16,422 nt of DNA from CAZZBK01 sp964652155. GTDB lineage: Bacteria > Planctomycetota > Planctomycetia > Pirellulales > PNKZ01. Shown one piece after another: positions 8,044 through 15,376 of this stretch. The stretch lies in NCBI GenBank assembly GCA_964652155.1, contig CAZZBK010000130.1, positions 1-16,422 on the forward strand. The letters run 5' to 3'. Numbering within the stretch: position 1 is the first letter of the stretch; each line of letters opens with the position of its first letter. Under the pieces are notes generated by a model, which did no database searches, was not told the origin of the DNA, and was given only the letters and a program-made list of their open reading frames with translations. The position numbers and the translations under genes are program-made.

Positions 8044-11000
8044 ATGCGCTGGACATGGTTGGCGACGATCCTCTTGCTGAGCGTGTCGGTGTTGCCGCTC
8101 TCGGCCCAGGTAACGAGGAAGGCCCGCACGTTGGCCAAGATGGCCACGGCCAAAGAGGTCGATGCCTTTACGAGCAAACGGTTCACGCGCCAAAGCGACG
8201 AGGCATTTCGCGCGCTCTCTCGCAAGCTGAGCGACGAGGCGACTCAGCCCGAGCGGTTGCACTTCTATGTCCAAGCCGGCAATTGGAACGGCGTCGCCGC
8301 CATCCTTGTCGAACTCGATGAAGATGCGGCGCGAAAAATCCACTTCAAGGTCATGTCCGATTTGGCCGGCGCTTATCCCAAATCAACGATCCTGCCGCTC
8401 GATGCCATCCGTCTGGCCGATGCCGCCCCGGACGAACTCGACGATAAACAAATCGCTCAGGTGGGACGCCTCTTGCAACAGGCGATGAAAGACGTCGACA
8501 CACGCGCGGAGTTGGTCGCGTTGTTGCAACGCGGGACAGCCCGGCTCGGCGGCAACGACCCCCAGCGACGTCAAGCCGCGGCCCGCGTGCTGGCCGCCGC
8601 CGAGTTGTGGGCCGAGGCCAAGCTATTCGGCCTGACCGATCGCGATGTGCAAGCCAATCAGCAAGCCACCGCCGCGACGGAGGCTACGCCCACGACCAAA
8701 CGCTCCTGGGACCAAGTCATCATGGCGCTCAGAAACGCCACGCTTGACGAAGCCACGCGCGCTCTAGCCCTGGATGAATTGCATGAACTGTTGCTGCAAG
8801 CCACGCCGAACGAGAACGAACAGCGGCTGCTGAGTGTGATGCGCGATCCCCAGCAGCGGGCGTTGACCGAAGCGTTGGTCACGCTCATTGGCCAGAAGAC
8901 GGCCGCCGCCTTCGCCCAGGTCGACTACGTGGCTCGGGGCGTAAACTTGGAGATTCAAACGAGCGCCATGCGTGCGTTGCCGGGCGGGGTCAAGCTGACC
9001 GACGAACCGTGGCAGACGCTGGCAAATCTCTACGCGAACTCTTGGCACCAGGAGGCGCAAAATAGCATCAAGGTTTATCCCACCTGGCAAAAATCGACCG
9101 CGCGCGAAAAATATCCGCACGTAAGTTTGGAGTTGCTCATCCGTGTCGCGCCGCAGGCCGAGTGGAGCGCGGCCCTGTTGCCGCAGTTGGCCACGATGGT
9201 CAAGGTCGCCCAGGCTCGGCTCATGTTGCTCAGTGACAATTCCGACCGCGTGATTCCTCAGCTCCGCGAGTTGATTCGCACCGACGCACCGACCGCCGCC
9301 AAACTCGCCAACCAGTATCTAGAAAATTGGGCCCGGCGACACGACCCCAACTTGTCTCCCGACGTGCTCAGGCAATACAAGAGCGACAGTCAAACGGTTG
9401 TCCTCACCCGCAGCGAGCAAGAGTCGAGCCTCAAGCAGCTGGGGCACTTGCTCAGCCAGCTCGACGCGCCCACGCGGGCTTTGCTCGACGAGGTGCAGTT
9501 GGTCCGCGCGTTCGATTTTTGTCACAGTCGGGCCGAGACGTACACGCGACCGCAAGTGGTCCAGGTTTTTGGCCCGCTCGAGGACATCGCTCCGACGCTG
9601 ATGTTTACCCTGTTCGATCGCATGCGTACGAAGCTCGCCTCGCAGTGGCGTGAGTTGAGCGTGCAACGCGACGCCGCCACGCGACGGACTTCCAGCGATG
9701 TCTTTCAACTCGTCGACGAGGGGTATGCCGAGGCGTCACGCATCGCCCTGCAGTGGCTCAAGGCCCATCCAGACGATTGGCGGATGGGCTGCACCGTGGG
9801 TTCGCTGCTCAGCGATTGGGCCGAGTTCGCGTATTTCCAGCGGGTCGCGTCCTCGGATGATGACGATCGCTTTGCCACGTATCTCAAGCATACGGATGAA
9901 GCCCTCGCGCAATTCCGCGCCGCGGCCCAGGCCTACGCCGCGCGCGTTCCCAAGCTCAAGCGGGGCGAGTTCGAGCTGCTTCCTTATCGCACGTGGTTCT
10001 ATGGCCTGCTGGGGATCACGCATGACGGGGGCGTGAATCTGCGCAAGGGGGTGCCGCGCGAAGGGCTCGAAGAGCTGCGCAAAGCCATGCTTTCGCTGAG
10101 CGGCGGGGCCGCCGAGGCACACCTCGAACTGTTCTCATCGATGGTGGCCGACAATGTCTCCGCCAATCGCATCGCCCCAGAGATGAAATATCGCTATCTG
10201 TCCAGCGCCGTGCAGGTCACCGGCCGCCGCCCGACCGTGTATCCGGCCGAGGAAAAAATTCAGTACTACGATTCGCTCTTGCAAGAGATCCGCTTGCAAG
10301 CGCGGCTCGACGGCAGCCCGCGCATTCACGCCCCCGGCGAGTTTGGTGTCTTTGTCAGCCTGGTTCACACGGCCGATGTGGCCCGCGAGAGTGGCGGCTT
10401 CGGCAAGTACGTGATGAACGAAGTGCAGCGGACCGTGTCGGGGCGCACGATCACCGAAAAGCCCTTGTATCGCGATCGGTTTGAAGAGGCGCTGCGTGTC
10501 GCCCTGGGAGACTTCTTCACGATCCGCGCAATACGCTTCGCCGATCCGAACGCTGGCGCGCGGGTGATCGCGTCTCCGTTGGGGGCCGACGAGTCCGACT
10601 CGGCCGCGCTGCGGAAGCTCGCGTCAGCCGCCTGGCAAGAGACGCCGCTGGCATATTTGCTGCTGGCCACCAAGGACACGACCGTCGATCGCGTGCCGGA
10701 ACTGGAGTTGGAACTCGACTTTTTCGACCGCGAAGGCAAAGTGGTCATCCCGGTCGCATCTCATCCGCTGCTCATCGAGCTCACCCCAGACGCGAGCCGC
10801 GAGCGCCCTGCGAGCGAGATCGCCTTGACCCAAATCGTCGATAGCCGCGAACTGGTCGAGGGGCGATTGAAAATCGATGTCGTGGCCACCGCTCACGGAC
10901 TGGTCCCCGAGTTGAGTCAACTCATCGACCTCGGCAGCTATGCGTTGCCGGTGCAAGACGTCGCCGAGAAAGAAGGACTCCTCCTGCGCGAGCTACGCTC

Positions 11001-11571
11001 GAACGCCGAGGGCATGTACCCCGTAAGTGAGCGTAGCTGGACGGTGCATGTCGATCCCCAGCGATTGCTGCGCGGAGCCCACGAGCGGGTCGAGTTTGAG
11101 TTTCCGCGCGTGAAGCAAGAGTCGATTGCGACCACGTATCGCCGCTACCAAGACCTCGATCCGGTCGAGGCCGCGGCGACGGTCACGCTGTTCGAGGGAG
11201 CGGACGCGGCCAAGGTCGCGCAATCCGATTACATCACGCCGGTCCTGGTCGGTCTGGCCGTGCTCGCGTTGTGCTCCTTGGGTTGGTTCATTACGCGCAA
11301 GAAGCCTGCCGTGGTCGACGAGGCGGCCAGCCCCTTTGTCATGCCCAGCGACGTGACGGCGTTTGCGGTGTTGACCTTATTGCATCGCATCGATCTGAGC
11401 CGCCGCGAATCGCTGACGACGGAACAGAAGCGGCATCTACGCTTGGATATTCGCGCGATCGAGACGAACGCGTTCTCACGCCAAGGGGAGGGGGACGAGG
11501 CGCGGCAAGACCTGGAGGGGGTGGCGCGACGATGGCTGCGCGTGGTCGCGCCCTCGGCGGCGCGAGCGTAA
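8044..11571 (+). CDS. Large exported single-span protein of unknown function
   Basis: I do not recognise the family of this 1175-residue protein. Residues 1-22 form a signal peptide (hydrophobic ILLLSVSVLPLSA, likely cleavage around A21). The next 850 or so residues are mostly helical, rich in alanine, leucine and charged residues, and could be an alpha-solenoid; an acidic SDDDD patch lies near residue 605. From about 880 to 1055 the sequence looks more like beta-sandwich (alternating segments such as ELELELDFFDREGKVVIPV). One transmembrane span follows (about 1064-1084), then a basic stop-transfer RKK and a cytosolic tail of about 90 residues ending in a VARRWL motif. This layout (signal peptide, large periplasmic part, one span, cytosolic tail) recalls BatD, but it is about twice as long and I see no proven homology. 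It sits 31 nt after the TPR-like gene and 42 nt before moxR, so it is probably part of the same operon. Confidence 0.8.
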   Translation: MRWTWLATILLLSVSVLPLSAQVTRKARTLAKMATAKEVDAFTSKRFTRQSDEAFRALSRKLSDEATQPERLHFYVQAGNWNGVAAILVELDEDAARKIHFKVMSDLAGAYPKSTILPLDAIRLADAAPDELDDKQIAQVGRLLQQAMKDVDTRAELVALLQRGTARLGGNDPQRRQAAARVLAAAELWAEAKLFGLTDRDVQANQQATAATEATPTTKRSWDQVIMALRNATLDEATRALALDELHELLLQATPNENEQRLLSVMRDPQQRALTEALVTLIGQKTAAAFAQVDYVARGVNLEIQTSAMRALPGGVKLTDEPWQTLANLYANSWHQEAQNSIKVYPTWQKSTAREKYPHVSLELLIRVAPQAEWSAALLPQLATMVKVAQARLMLLSDNSDRVIPQLRELIRTDAPTAAKLANQYLENWARRHDPNLSPDVLRQYKSDSQTVVLTRSEQESSLKQLGHLLSQLDAPTRALLDEVQLVRAFDFCHSRAETYTRPQVVQVFGPLEDIAPTLMFTLFDRMRTKLASQWRELSVQRDAATRRTSSDVFQLVDEGYAEASRIALQWLKAHPDDWRMGCTVGSLLSDWAEFAYFQRVASSDDDDRFATYLKHTDEALAQFRAAAQAYAARVPKLKRGEFELLPYRTWFYGLLGITHDGGVNLRKGVPREGLEELRKAMLSLSGGAAEAHLELFSSMVADNVSANRIAPEMKYRYLSSAVQVTGRRPTVYPAEEKIQYYDSLLQEIRLQARLDGSPRIHAPGEFGVFVSLVHTADVARESGGFGKYVMNEVQRTVSGRTITEKPLYRDRFEEALRVALGDFFTIRAIRFADPNAGARVIASPLGADESDSAALRKLASAAWQETPLAYLLLATKDTTVDRVPELELELDFFDREGKVVIPVASHPLLIELTPDASRERPASEIALTQIVDSRELVEGRLKIDVVATAHGLVPELSQLIDLGSYALPVQDVAEKEGLLLRELRSNAEGMYPVSERSWTVHVDPQRLLRGAHERVEFEFPRVKQESIATTYRRYQDLDPVEAAATVTLFEGADAAKVAQSDYITPVLVGLAVLALCSLGWFITRKKPAVVDEAASPFVMPSDVTAFAVLTLLHRIDLSRRESLTTEQKRHLRLDIRAIETNAFSRQGEGDEARQDLEGVARRWLRVVAPSAARA

Positions 11572-11613
11572 CGCAGGCAACGTTGATTTACTGCTTGACC
11601 TTTTTCTCTGGCA

Positions 11614-12594
11614 ATGAGTGTTATGACTGAACTGAAAACTTCGATGGTGCGAGAAATCCGCGAACGGGTCGCCCGAGTGGTCGTGGGACAAGACGTCGTC
11701 GTGGAGCGCATCCTGATCGCACTGATGACCGGCGGGCATTTGCTGCTTGAGGGCGTGCCCGGCCTGGCCAAAACGCTGCTCGTGAACACCGTCGCGCGAA
11801 CGATCGGCATGGCGTTCGGACGTGTGCAGTTCACGATCGACATGCTGCCGAGCGACGTGCTTGGTTCGGAAATCCTCGATCAATCGACGCATCAGTTCCG
11901 CATTCACAAGGGGCCGGTGTTCACCAATCTGTTGCTGGCCGACGAGATCAACCGCGCGGCTCCCAAGGTGCAAGGGTGTTTGCTCGAAGCCATGCAGGAA
12001 CGCAAAGTGACGCTGGGGAACAAAACCTTTGCGTTGCCCGCGCCGTTCCTGGTGATCGCGACGCAAAACCCGATCGAGCAGGCGGGCACGTTCGAGTTGC
12101 CCGAGGCGCAATTGGATCGCTTTATGCTCTGCCATCGGCTGCACTATCCGACGGCGGCTGAGGAAAAAGACATCTATCGTCGGCAACTCAACATGGGCTT
12201 GCGTCGTCAGGAGGGGGGCGGGGCCGTGCCCAAGTCGGCCTTCGACATGATCGAAGACCAAGCGGTGTGTGGCATCGACGATTTGGTCGACATGATGGAG
12301 CAAGTGCAGACGATCCACGTCAGCGACGCTTTTACCGAGCATGTGGTGCGGATGGTGCGTCGTACCCGCGAGCATCACGCCCTGGAAGTGGGTTGCAGCC
12401 CGCGCGCCGGACTGGCGTTGGTGCAGGCCGCGCGGGCACGGGCTTTTTTGCACGACCGCGACTACGTGGTCCCCGAGGATTTGTTTGCCTTGGCCGAGGA
12501 CATTGTCCTGCACCGCATCCGTCTCAATTACGAATCGATTGCCCGGGGCGTCAGCGTGCGTGACGTGTTGGAGGCGATCATGCGCGAGGTTTAG
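11614..12594 (+). CDS. moxR: MoxR-family AAA+ ATPase
   Basis: Cytosolic AAA+ ATPase, thought in this family to act as a chaperone working with VWA-domain partners. At 326 residues it has the normal family length. Walker A is GVPGLAKT (G47-T54), Walker B is LLLADEIN (D110, E111), sensor 1 is TQNP (T150-N152), and the MoxR hallmark EQAGTFELPEAQLDRF follows. The C-terminal helical lid (about 200-326) contains the usual SPRAGLALVQAARA segment. The start at ATG 11614 is taken; ATG 11623 is in frame and also plausible, and neither has a Shine-Dalgarno. The DUF58 gene begins 4 nt after the stop, the classic pairing for this family. It is the only evident ATPase in this cluster, so it is the likely energy source for the VWA and DUF58 proteins. 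Confidence 0.95.
   Translation: MSVMTELKTSMVREIRERVARVVVGQDVVVERILIALMTGGHLLLEGVPGLAKTLLVNTVARTIGMAFGRVQFTIDMLPSDVLGSEILDQSTHQFRIHKGPVFTNLLLADEINRAAPKVQGCLLEAMQERKVTLGNKTFALPAPFLVIATQNPIEQAGTFELPEAQLDRFMLCHRLHYPTAAEEKDIYRRQLNMGLRRQEGGGAVPKSAFDMIEDQAVCGIDDLVDMMEQVQTIHVSDAFTEHVVRMVRRTREHHALEVGCSPRAGLALVQAARARAFLHDRDYVVPEDLFALAEDIVLHRIRLNYESIARGVSVRDVLEAIMREV
12586..12589 (+). promoter_or_regulatory. Ribosome binding site for the DUF58 gene
   Basis: GAGG inside the last codons of moxR lies 9 nt before ATG 12599. The alternative ATG at 12623 has no such motif, so 12599 is preferred. Confidence 0.45.
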
Positions 12595-12598
12595 CCTG

Positions 12599-13474
12599 AT
12601 GGCGAGGCCTCCTGAGCACGTTATGAGTTACGAACTTCCGCTGGCCACCACGGCGCGGCGACAATTCGAGTGGGAAGTGAAACGTCTGGCCGACAGCCTG
12701 AACTTCGGCGGCGATGCGTCGCGGTTTTTGGGCTCGGGCCTGGAATACGCGCAATCTCGGCCGTACGAGCCGGGCGATTCGGTGCGGTCGATCGATTGGC
12801 GCGTGACGGCCCGCACCGGCAAGCCCTACGTCAAAGAGTATGAGGCGACGCGGCAGGTGCCCATCTATCTGGCGGTCGACACGTCGGCCTCGATGTGCGT
12901 CGGTTCGTTGCCCCAGAGCAAGTATTATTGGGCGGTTCGACTGGCCGCCGCGCTCGCTCGAGCGGCGCAGGAGCGGATGAGCCCGGTGGGGATTATCTCG
13001 GCCGGCGAGCGCGACCTGCGGATCACTCCCACGCTGTCGACGACCACCGCGCTGCAATGGGCACATGCCCTGCGGCTGTACGATTTTCGCGAGCGGACTT
13101 GCCTGGCAACGCGGCTCCGGTCACTGGCGGCAACATTAAAGACCCGGACGGTCGTCGTGGTGTTAAGCGATTTGCACGACGGCGGGGCCATCGACTCGCT
13201 GGAGCGATTGGCCGCCGCGCACGAGTTGATTGTGCTCTGGCTGCAAGACCCGGCCGAGGCTGCGCCGCCGCCGAGCGGCATCTATCGCGCGCGAGAAGCG
13301 GAGACCGCCGAGCGATTCGTGCTTACCCGCCGCACGCGCTTGCGAACGACCGACGAGACCCGCGAGTCGTTGGTGCAAAGCGGGATTGAGTTTCTGCATC
13401 TGCCCATCGACGAACCGGTGTTGCCGCGGGTGCGACACTACCTGAAGTTTCGCAAATCACTGGGGCACGCCTAA
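12599..13474 (+). CDS. DUF58-domain protein with VWA-like fold
   Basis: Usual cytosolic partner of MoxR; its molecular role is not settled. The 291-residue protein contains the DUF58 signature from Y56: YEPGDSVRSIDWR, then TARTGKPYVKEYE. A VWA-like fold follows with metal-site residues D94-S96-S98 (DTSAS), T171 (LATRL) and D191 (LSDLHDG). No transmembrane span is seen, unlike some larger DUF58 proteins. The start at 12599 is supported by GAGG at 12586; an in-frame ATG at 12623 would give a product eight residues shorter. The next gene begins 15 nt downstream. Together with moxR it forms the standard core of Bat operons. Confidence 0.93.
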   Translation: MARPPEHVMSYELPLATTARRQFEWEVKRLADSLNFGGDASRFLGSGLEYAQSRPYEPGDSVRSIDWRVTARTGKPYVKEYEATRQVPIYLAVDTSASMCVGSLPQSKYYWAVRLAAALARAAQERMSPVGIISAGERDLRITPTLSTTTALQWAHALRLYDFRERTCLATRLRSLAATLKTRTVVVVLSDLHDGGAIDSLERLAAAHELIVLWLQDPAEAAPPPSGIYRAREAETAERFVLTRRTRLRTTDETRESLVQSGIEFLHLPIDEPVLPRVRHYLKFRKSLGHA

Positions 13475-13489
13475 GCACCGTCCAAGCAC

Positions 13490-14335
13490 ATGATCTCGGT
13501 TCCTCGCCCATCGCCGCGCCGCACACCGCTCCTCGTGGGGTTGCTGGTGGTGGCGCTCGTCACGCTGGCGGTGCTCATGTGGCCGCGAGGCGTCTCGCAG
13601 ACGATCGGCGTCGAAGGACGACACGTGCTCGACCTCGGCGGCGAATTGCTCACGGCGATACCGTTCACCCCGGGCGACCCGCTCGCGGTCCGCGTGGACT
13701 CGGTCGAGTCGAGTTGGCGCGGCCATCGTTACGATCTGCGGACCATGGCCTTTCGGCCTGGCACGTTCGATGTGAGCGATTATCTGGTGGACTCGACGGG
13801 GCGTCGGCCCGCGAACTTGCCCAACTGGTCAATCACCGTGGGGAGCGTGCTGCCCAGCGATCATCGCGGCGAATTGTTCGACACGCCGACGTTGCCCATC
13901 GACTTGCAGACGCCTTACCGTGCGTGGATGACGCTGGCCTGGAGCGCGTGGTTGCTGCTGCTGATTCCACTGGCGCTGCAACGACATCGGCGACGCAGAC
14001 GCATGGCGAGCGAGCCGACACAGCCCTCGGCCGAGGAACGGTTGCGCACGCTGCTCGACCGCGCGACGACCCACGAGTTGAACGCTGCCGAGCAGGTCGA
14101 TCTCGAAAAGTTGCTGTTGCAATACTGGTCCCAGCAATTGCATGTCACTTCCGAGCGGCTGATCGACACGCTCGAAGTATTGCGGCAACACCCCGCGGCC
14201 GCGAAGCAAGTCCGCAGCGTCGAGCGTTGGTTGCACGCGCGGCACGCATTGCTTGACGCAGACGTAGCTCGCGAATTGCTCGGCGCGCTCGATGCAGCCC
14301 AAGCCTCCGCCGCGACGATGGGAGAGTCGCGATGA
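13490..14335 (+). CDS. Two-span membrane protein, DUF4381/BatD-like component
   Basis: A 281-residue protein that I assign mainly by position and topology. Basic residues precede a first span (about 14-31, LLVGLLVVALVTLAVLM). A periplasmic segment of about 110 residues follows, with beta-like character. The second span is near 147-163 (AWSAWLLLLIPLAL), then the very basic stop-transfer HRRRRR. The cytosolic tail (about 165-281) is helical, with VERWL at 244-248. The small membrane proteins found between DUF58 and BatA-type VWA genes (DUF4381 and relatives) have a comparable tail. It overlaps the next gene by 4 nt. It could also be a shortened BatD. No Shine-Dalgarno is visible at ATG 13490. 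Confidence 0.65.
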   Translation: MISVPRPSPRRTPLLVGLLVVALVTLAVLMWPRGVSQTIGVEGRHVLDLGGELLTAIPFTPGDPLAVRVDSVESSWRGHRYDLRTMAFRPGTFDVSDYLVDSTGRRPANLPNWSITVGSVLPSDHRGELFDTPTLPIDLQTPYRAWMTLAWSAWLLLLIPLALQRHRRRRRMASEPTQPSAEERLRTLLDRATTHELNAAEQVDLEKLLLQYWSQQLHVTSERLIDTLEVLRQHPAAAKQVRSVERWLHARHALLDADVARELLGALDAAQASAATMGESR

Positions 14336-15273
14336 TCTTCCTGCGTCCGGAATTACTGCCGCTGCTCTGCTTACCCGTCGTGTGGGGCTTTTGGCAGTGG
14401 CTCGCCCGTGGCCAGAGCGTCGTGTTGCCGCTCGACCATAGCCGCGCGCGCCGTGGGACCTTCATTGGCTTTGTGGTGCGCGTGTTCAGCTTGCTCCCCG
14501 CGCTGCTGCTGGCGCTGGCGATCATTCTCTGGGCTGGGCCGCTCATCGACGGGCCGCCGACCTTCCCGCAGCAAGTGGCCAACATTCAAATCGCGCTCGA
14601 CACCTCGGGGAGTATGAATGACCCGTTCGGCGACCGTGTGAAGAGCGACGGCACACGCTTTACGCGCTTCGATGCCGCGATGGAGGCTATTAGCGAGTTC
14701 ACCACCTATCGCCAGGGGGATGCGTTCGGGTTCACGATCTTCACGGGCAAGGTGATCCACTGGGTGCCGCTGACCACCGATCTGTCGGCGATTCGTCTGG
14801 CGACGCCATTCGTGCGGCCGGGGGTGTTCCCGACGCGCTGGTGGGACGGCACGAAGGTTGGCAACGCGCTGCTGGCCTGTGCCGAATTGCTTGAGCAACG
14901 GCATGAAGGGGATCGAATGATCATCGTGCTGACCGATGGTGAGAGTTCCGACCTGGAAGGGGGCGCGGCGACGCAAATCGGCCAGACGCTTCGCTCGAAG
15001 CGGATCATCGTGTACGGCGTGAGCGTGCGCAGCCAGCCGCCATCGGAAGACCTGCGGACGGTCTGCCTGGCCAGCGGCGGACAGGTGTTCGAGTCGGGCG
15101 ACGCCCCGGCGTTGCGGGAAGTGTTCCGCAAGATCGATTCGCTGCAACGGGCCAAGCTGGTTTCGGCGCAGCCGCAATGGCTCGAATGGTTTCGCCCCTT
15201 TGCCTGGTCGGGGCTGCTCGTGTTGGCGCTCCAGCAATTGGCCCTGCTCGGCCTGCGATTCACGCCCTGGTAG
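14332..15273 (+). CDS. batA: Membrane-anchored VWA-domain protein (BatA-like)
   Basis: A 313-residue Bat-type VWA protein. Topology is typical: two N-terminal spans (about 8-25 and 46-68), the VWA domain, and a C-terminal span (about 286-305). The N-terminal FLRPELLPLL resembles the usual BatA opening. The metal site is complete: D90-S92-S94 in DTSGSM, T174 in DGTKVGNAL, D202 in LTDGES. The start is secure because ATG 14332 overlaps the previous stop and GGGAGAG lies at 14320-14326. It is expected to sit in the inner membrane with the VWA domain in the periplasm or at the membrane face, working with MoxR and DUF58. It is the last gene of the cluster; no BatB or TPR gene follows because those lie at the other end (6235 and 7263). 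The batA symbol reflects similarity in plan and position. Confidence 0.88.
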   Translation: MIFLRPELLPLLCLPVVWGFWQWLARGQSVVLPLDHSRARRGTFIGFVVRVFSLLPALLLALAIILWAGPLIDGPPTFPQQVANIQIALDTSGSMNDPFGDRVKSDGTRFTRFDAAMEAISEFTTYRQGDAFGFTIFTGKVIHWVPLTTDLSAIRLATPFVRPGVFPTRWWDGTKVGNALLACAELLEQRHEGDRMIIVLTDGESSDLEGGAATQIGQTLRSKRIIVYGVSVRSQPPSEDLRTVCLASGGQVFESGDAPALREVFRKIDSLQRAKLVSAQPQWLEWFRPFAWSGLLVLALQQLALLGLRFTPW

Positions 15274-15294
15274 CCCCTCAACGGTAGAAAATGA

Positions 15295-15320
15295 TTGCAA
15301 GCGACAGTTTCAGCTTGCAA
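15295..15320. repeat. Perfect 8-bp inverted repeat, possible operator
   Basis: TTGCAAGC (15295-15302) and GCTTGCAA (15313-15320) are exact reverse complements separated by 10 nt, so arm centres are 18 nt apart, close to two helical turns. This suits binding by a dimeric repressor. It is not followed by a T-run, so a terminator is less likely. It lies 57 nt before the SIR2-like start. Confidence 0.45.
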
Positions 15321-15323
15321 AAT
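15295..15323 (+). promoter_or_regulatory. Candidate promoter overlapping the inverted repeat
   Basis: TTGCAA (15295-15300) and CAAAAT (15318-15323) each match 4 of 6 consensus -35/-10 positions with the ideal 17-nt spacing. If real, both hexamers lie in the arms of the inverted repeat, which would act as an operator for the SIR2-like gene. The match is weak. Confidence 0.25.
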
Positions 15324-15363
15324 ATGGGCTGCATGTCTTGACCTATTTGCCGGGCGTTTTTTC

Positions 15364-15368
15364 AGGGG
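15364..15368 (+). promoter_or_regulatory. Ribosome binding site of the SIR2-like gene
   Basis: AGGGG lies 8 nt before ATG 15377, a reasonable Shine-Dalgarno that supports this start. Confidence 0.45.
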
Positions 15369-15376
15369 CGACTTCC

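Larger units (their letters stand above)
15274..15376. other. AT-richer junction between the Bat cluster and the SIR2-like gene
   Basis: This 103-base gap marks a visible change in composition. It contains the inverted repeat at 15295-15320 and a run of six T (15357-15362) without an obvious stem in front of it, so an intrinsic terminator for the Bat cluster is not evident. Confidence 0.5.

Noticed and set aside
7083..8225. Antisense open frame (380 codons) across the VWA/TPR/large-protein junction
   Set aside because: It covers parts of three real genes and has a repetitive arginine/glycine-rich composition; codon-bias artefact.
11476..12513. Antisense open frame (345 codons) opposite moxR
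   Set aside because: Complete overlap with the MoxR ATPase, whose Walker motifs are unambiguous.
11614..13474. MoxR-VWA pair as the core of a MoxR/VWA ternary conflict system
   Set aside because: Such conflict systems are known, but here MoxR is paired with DUF58 and membrane-anchored VWA/TPR proteins, the Bat-type arrangement, and no effector is fused or adjacent in the operon. The SIR2-like gene is separated by 103 bases and a composition change.
15355..15376. T-run (15357-15362) as an intrinsic terminator of the Bat cluster
   Set aside because: No GC stem precedes it; the inverted repeat at 15295-15320 is too far upstream.
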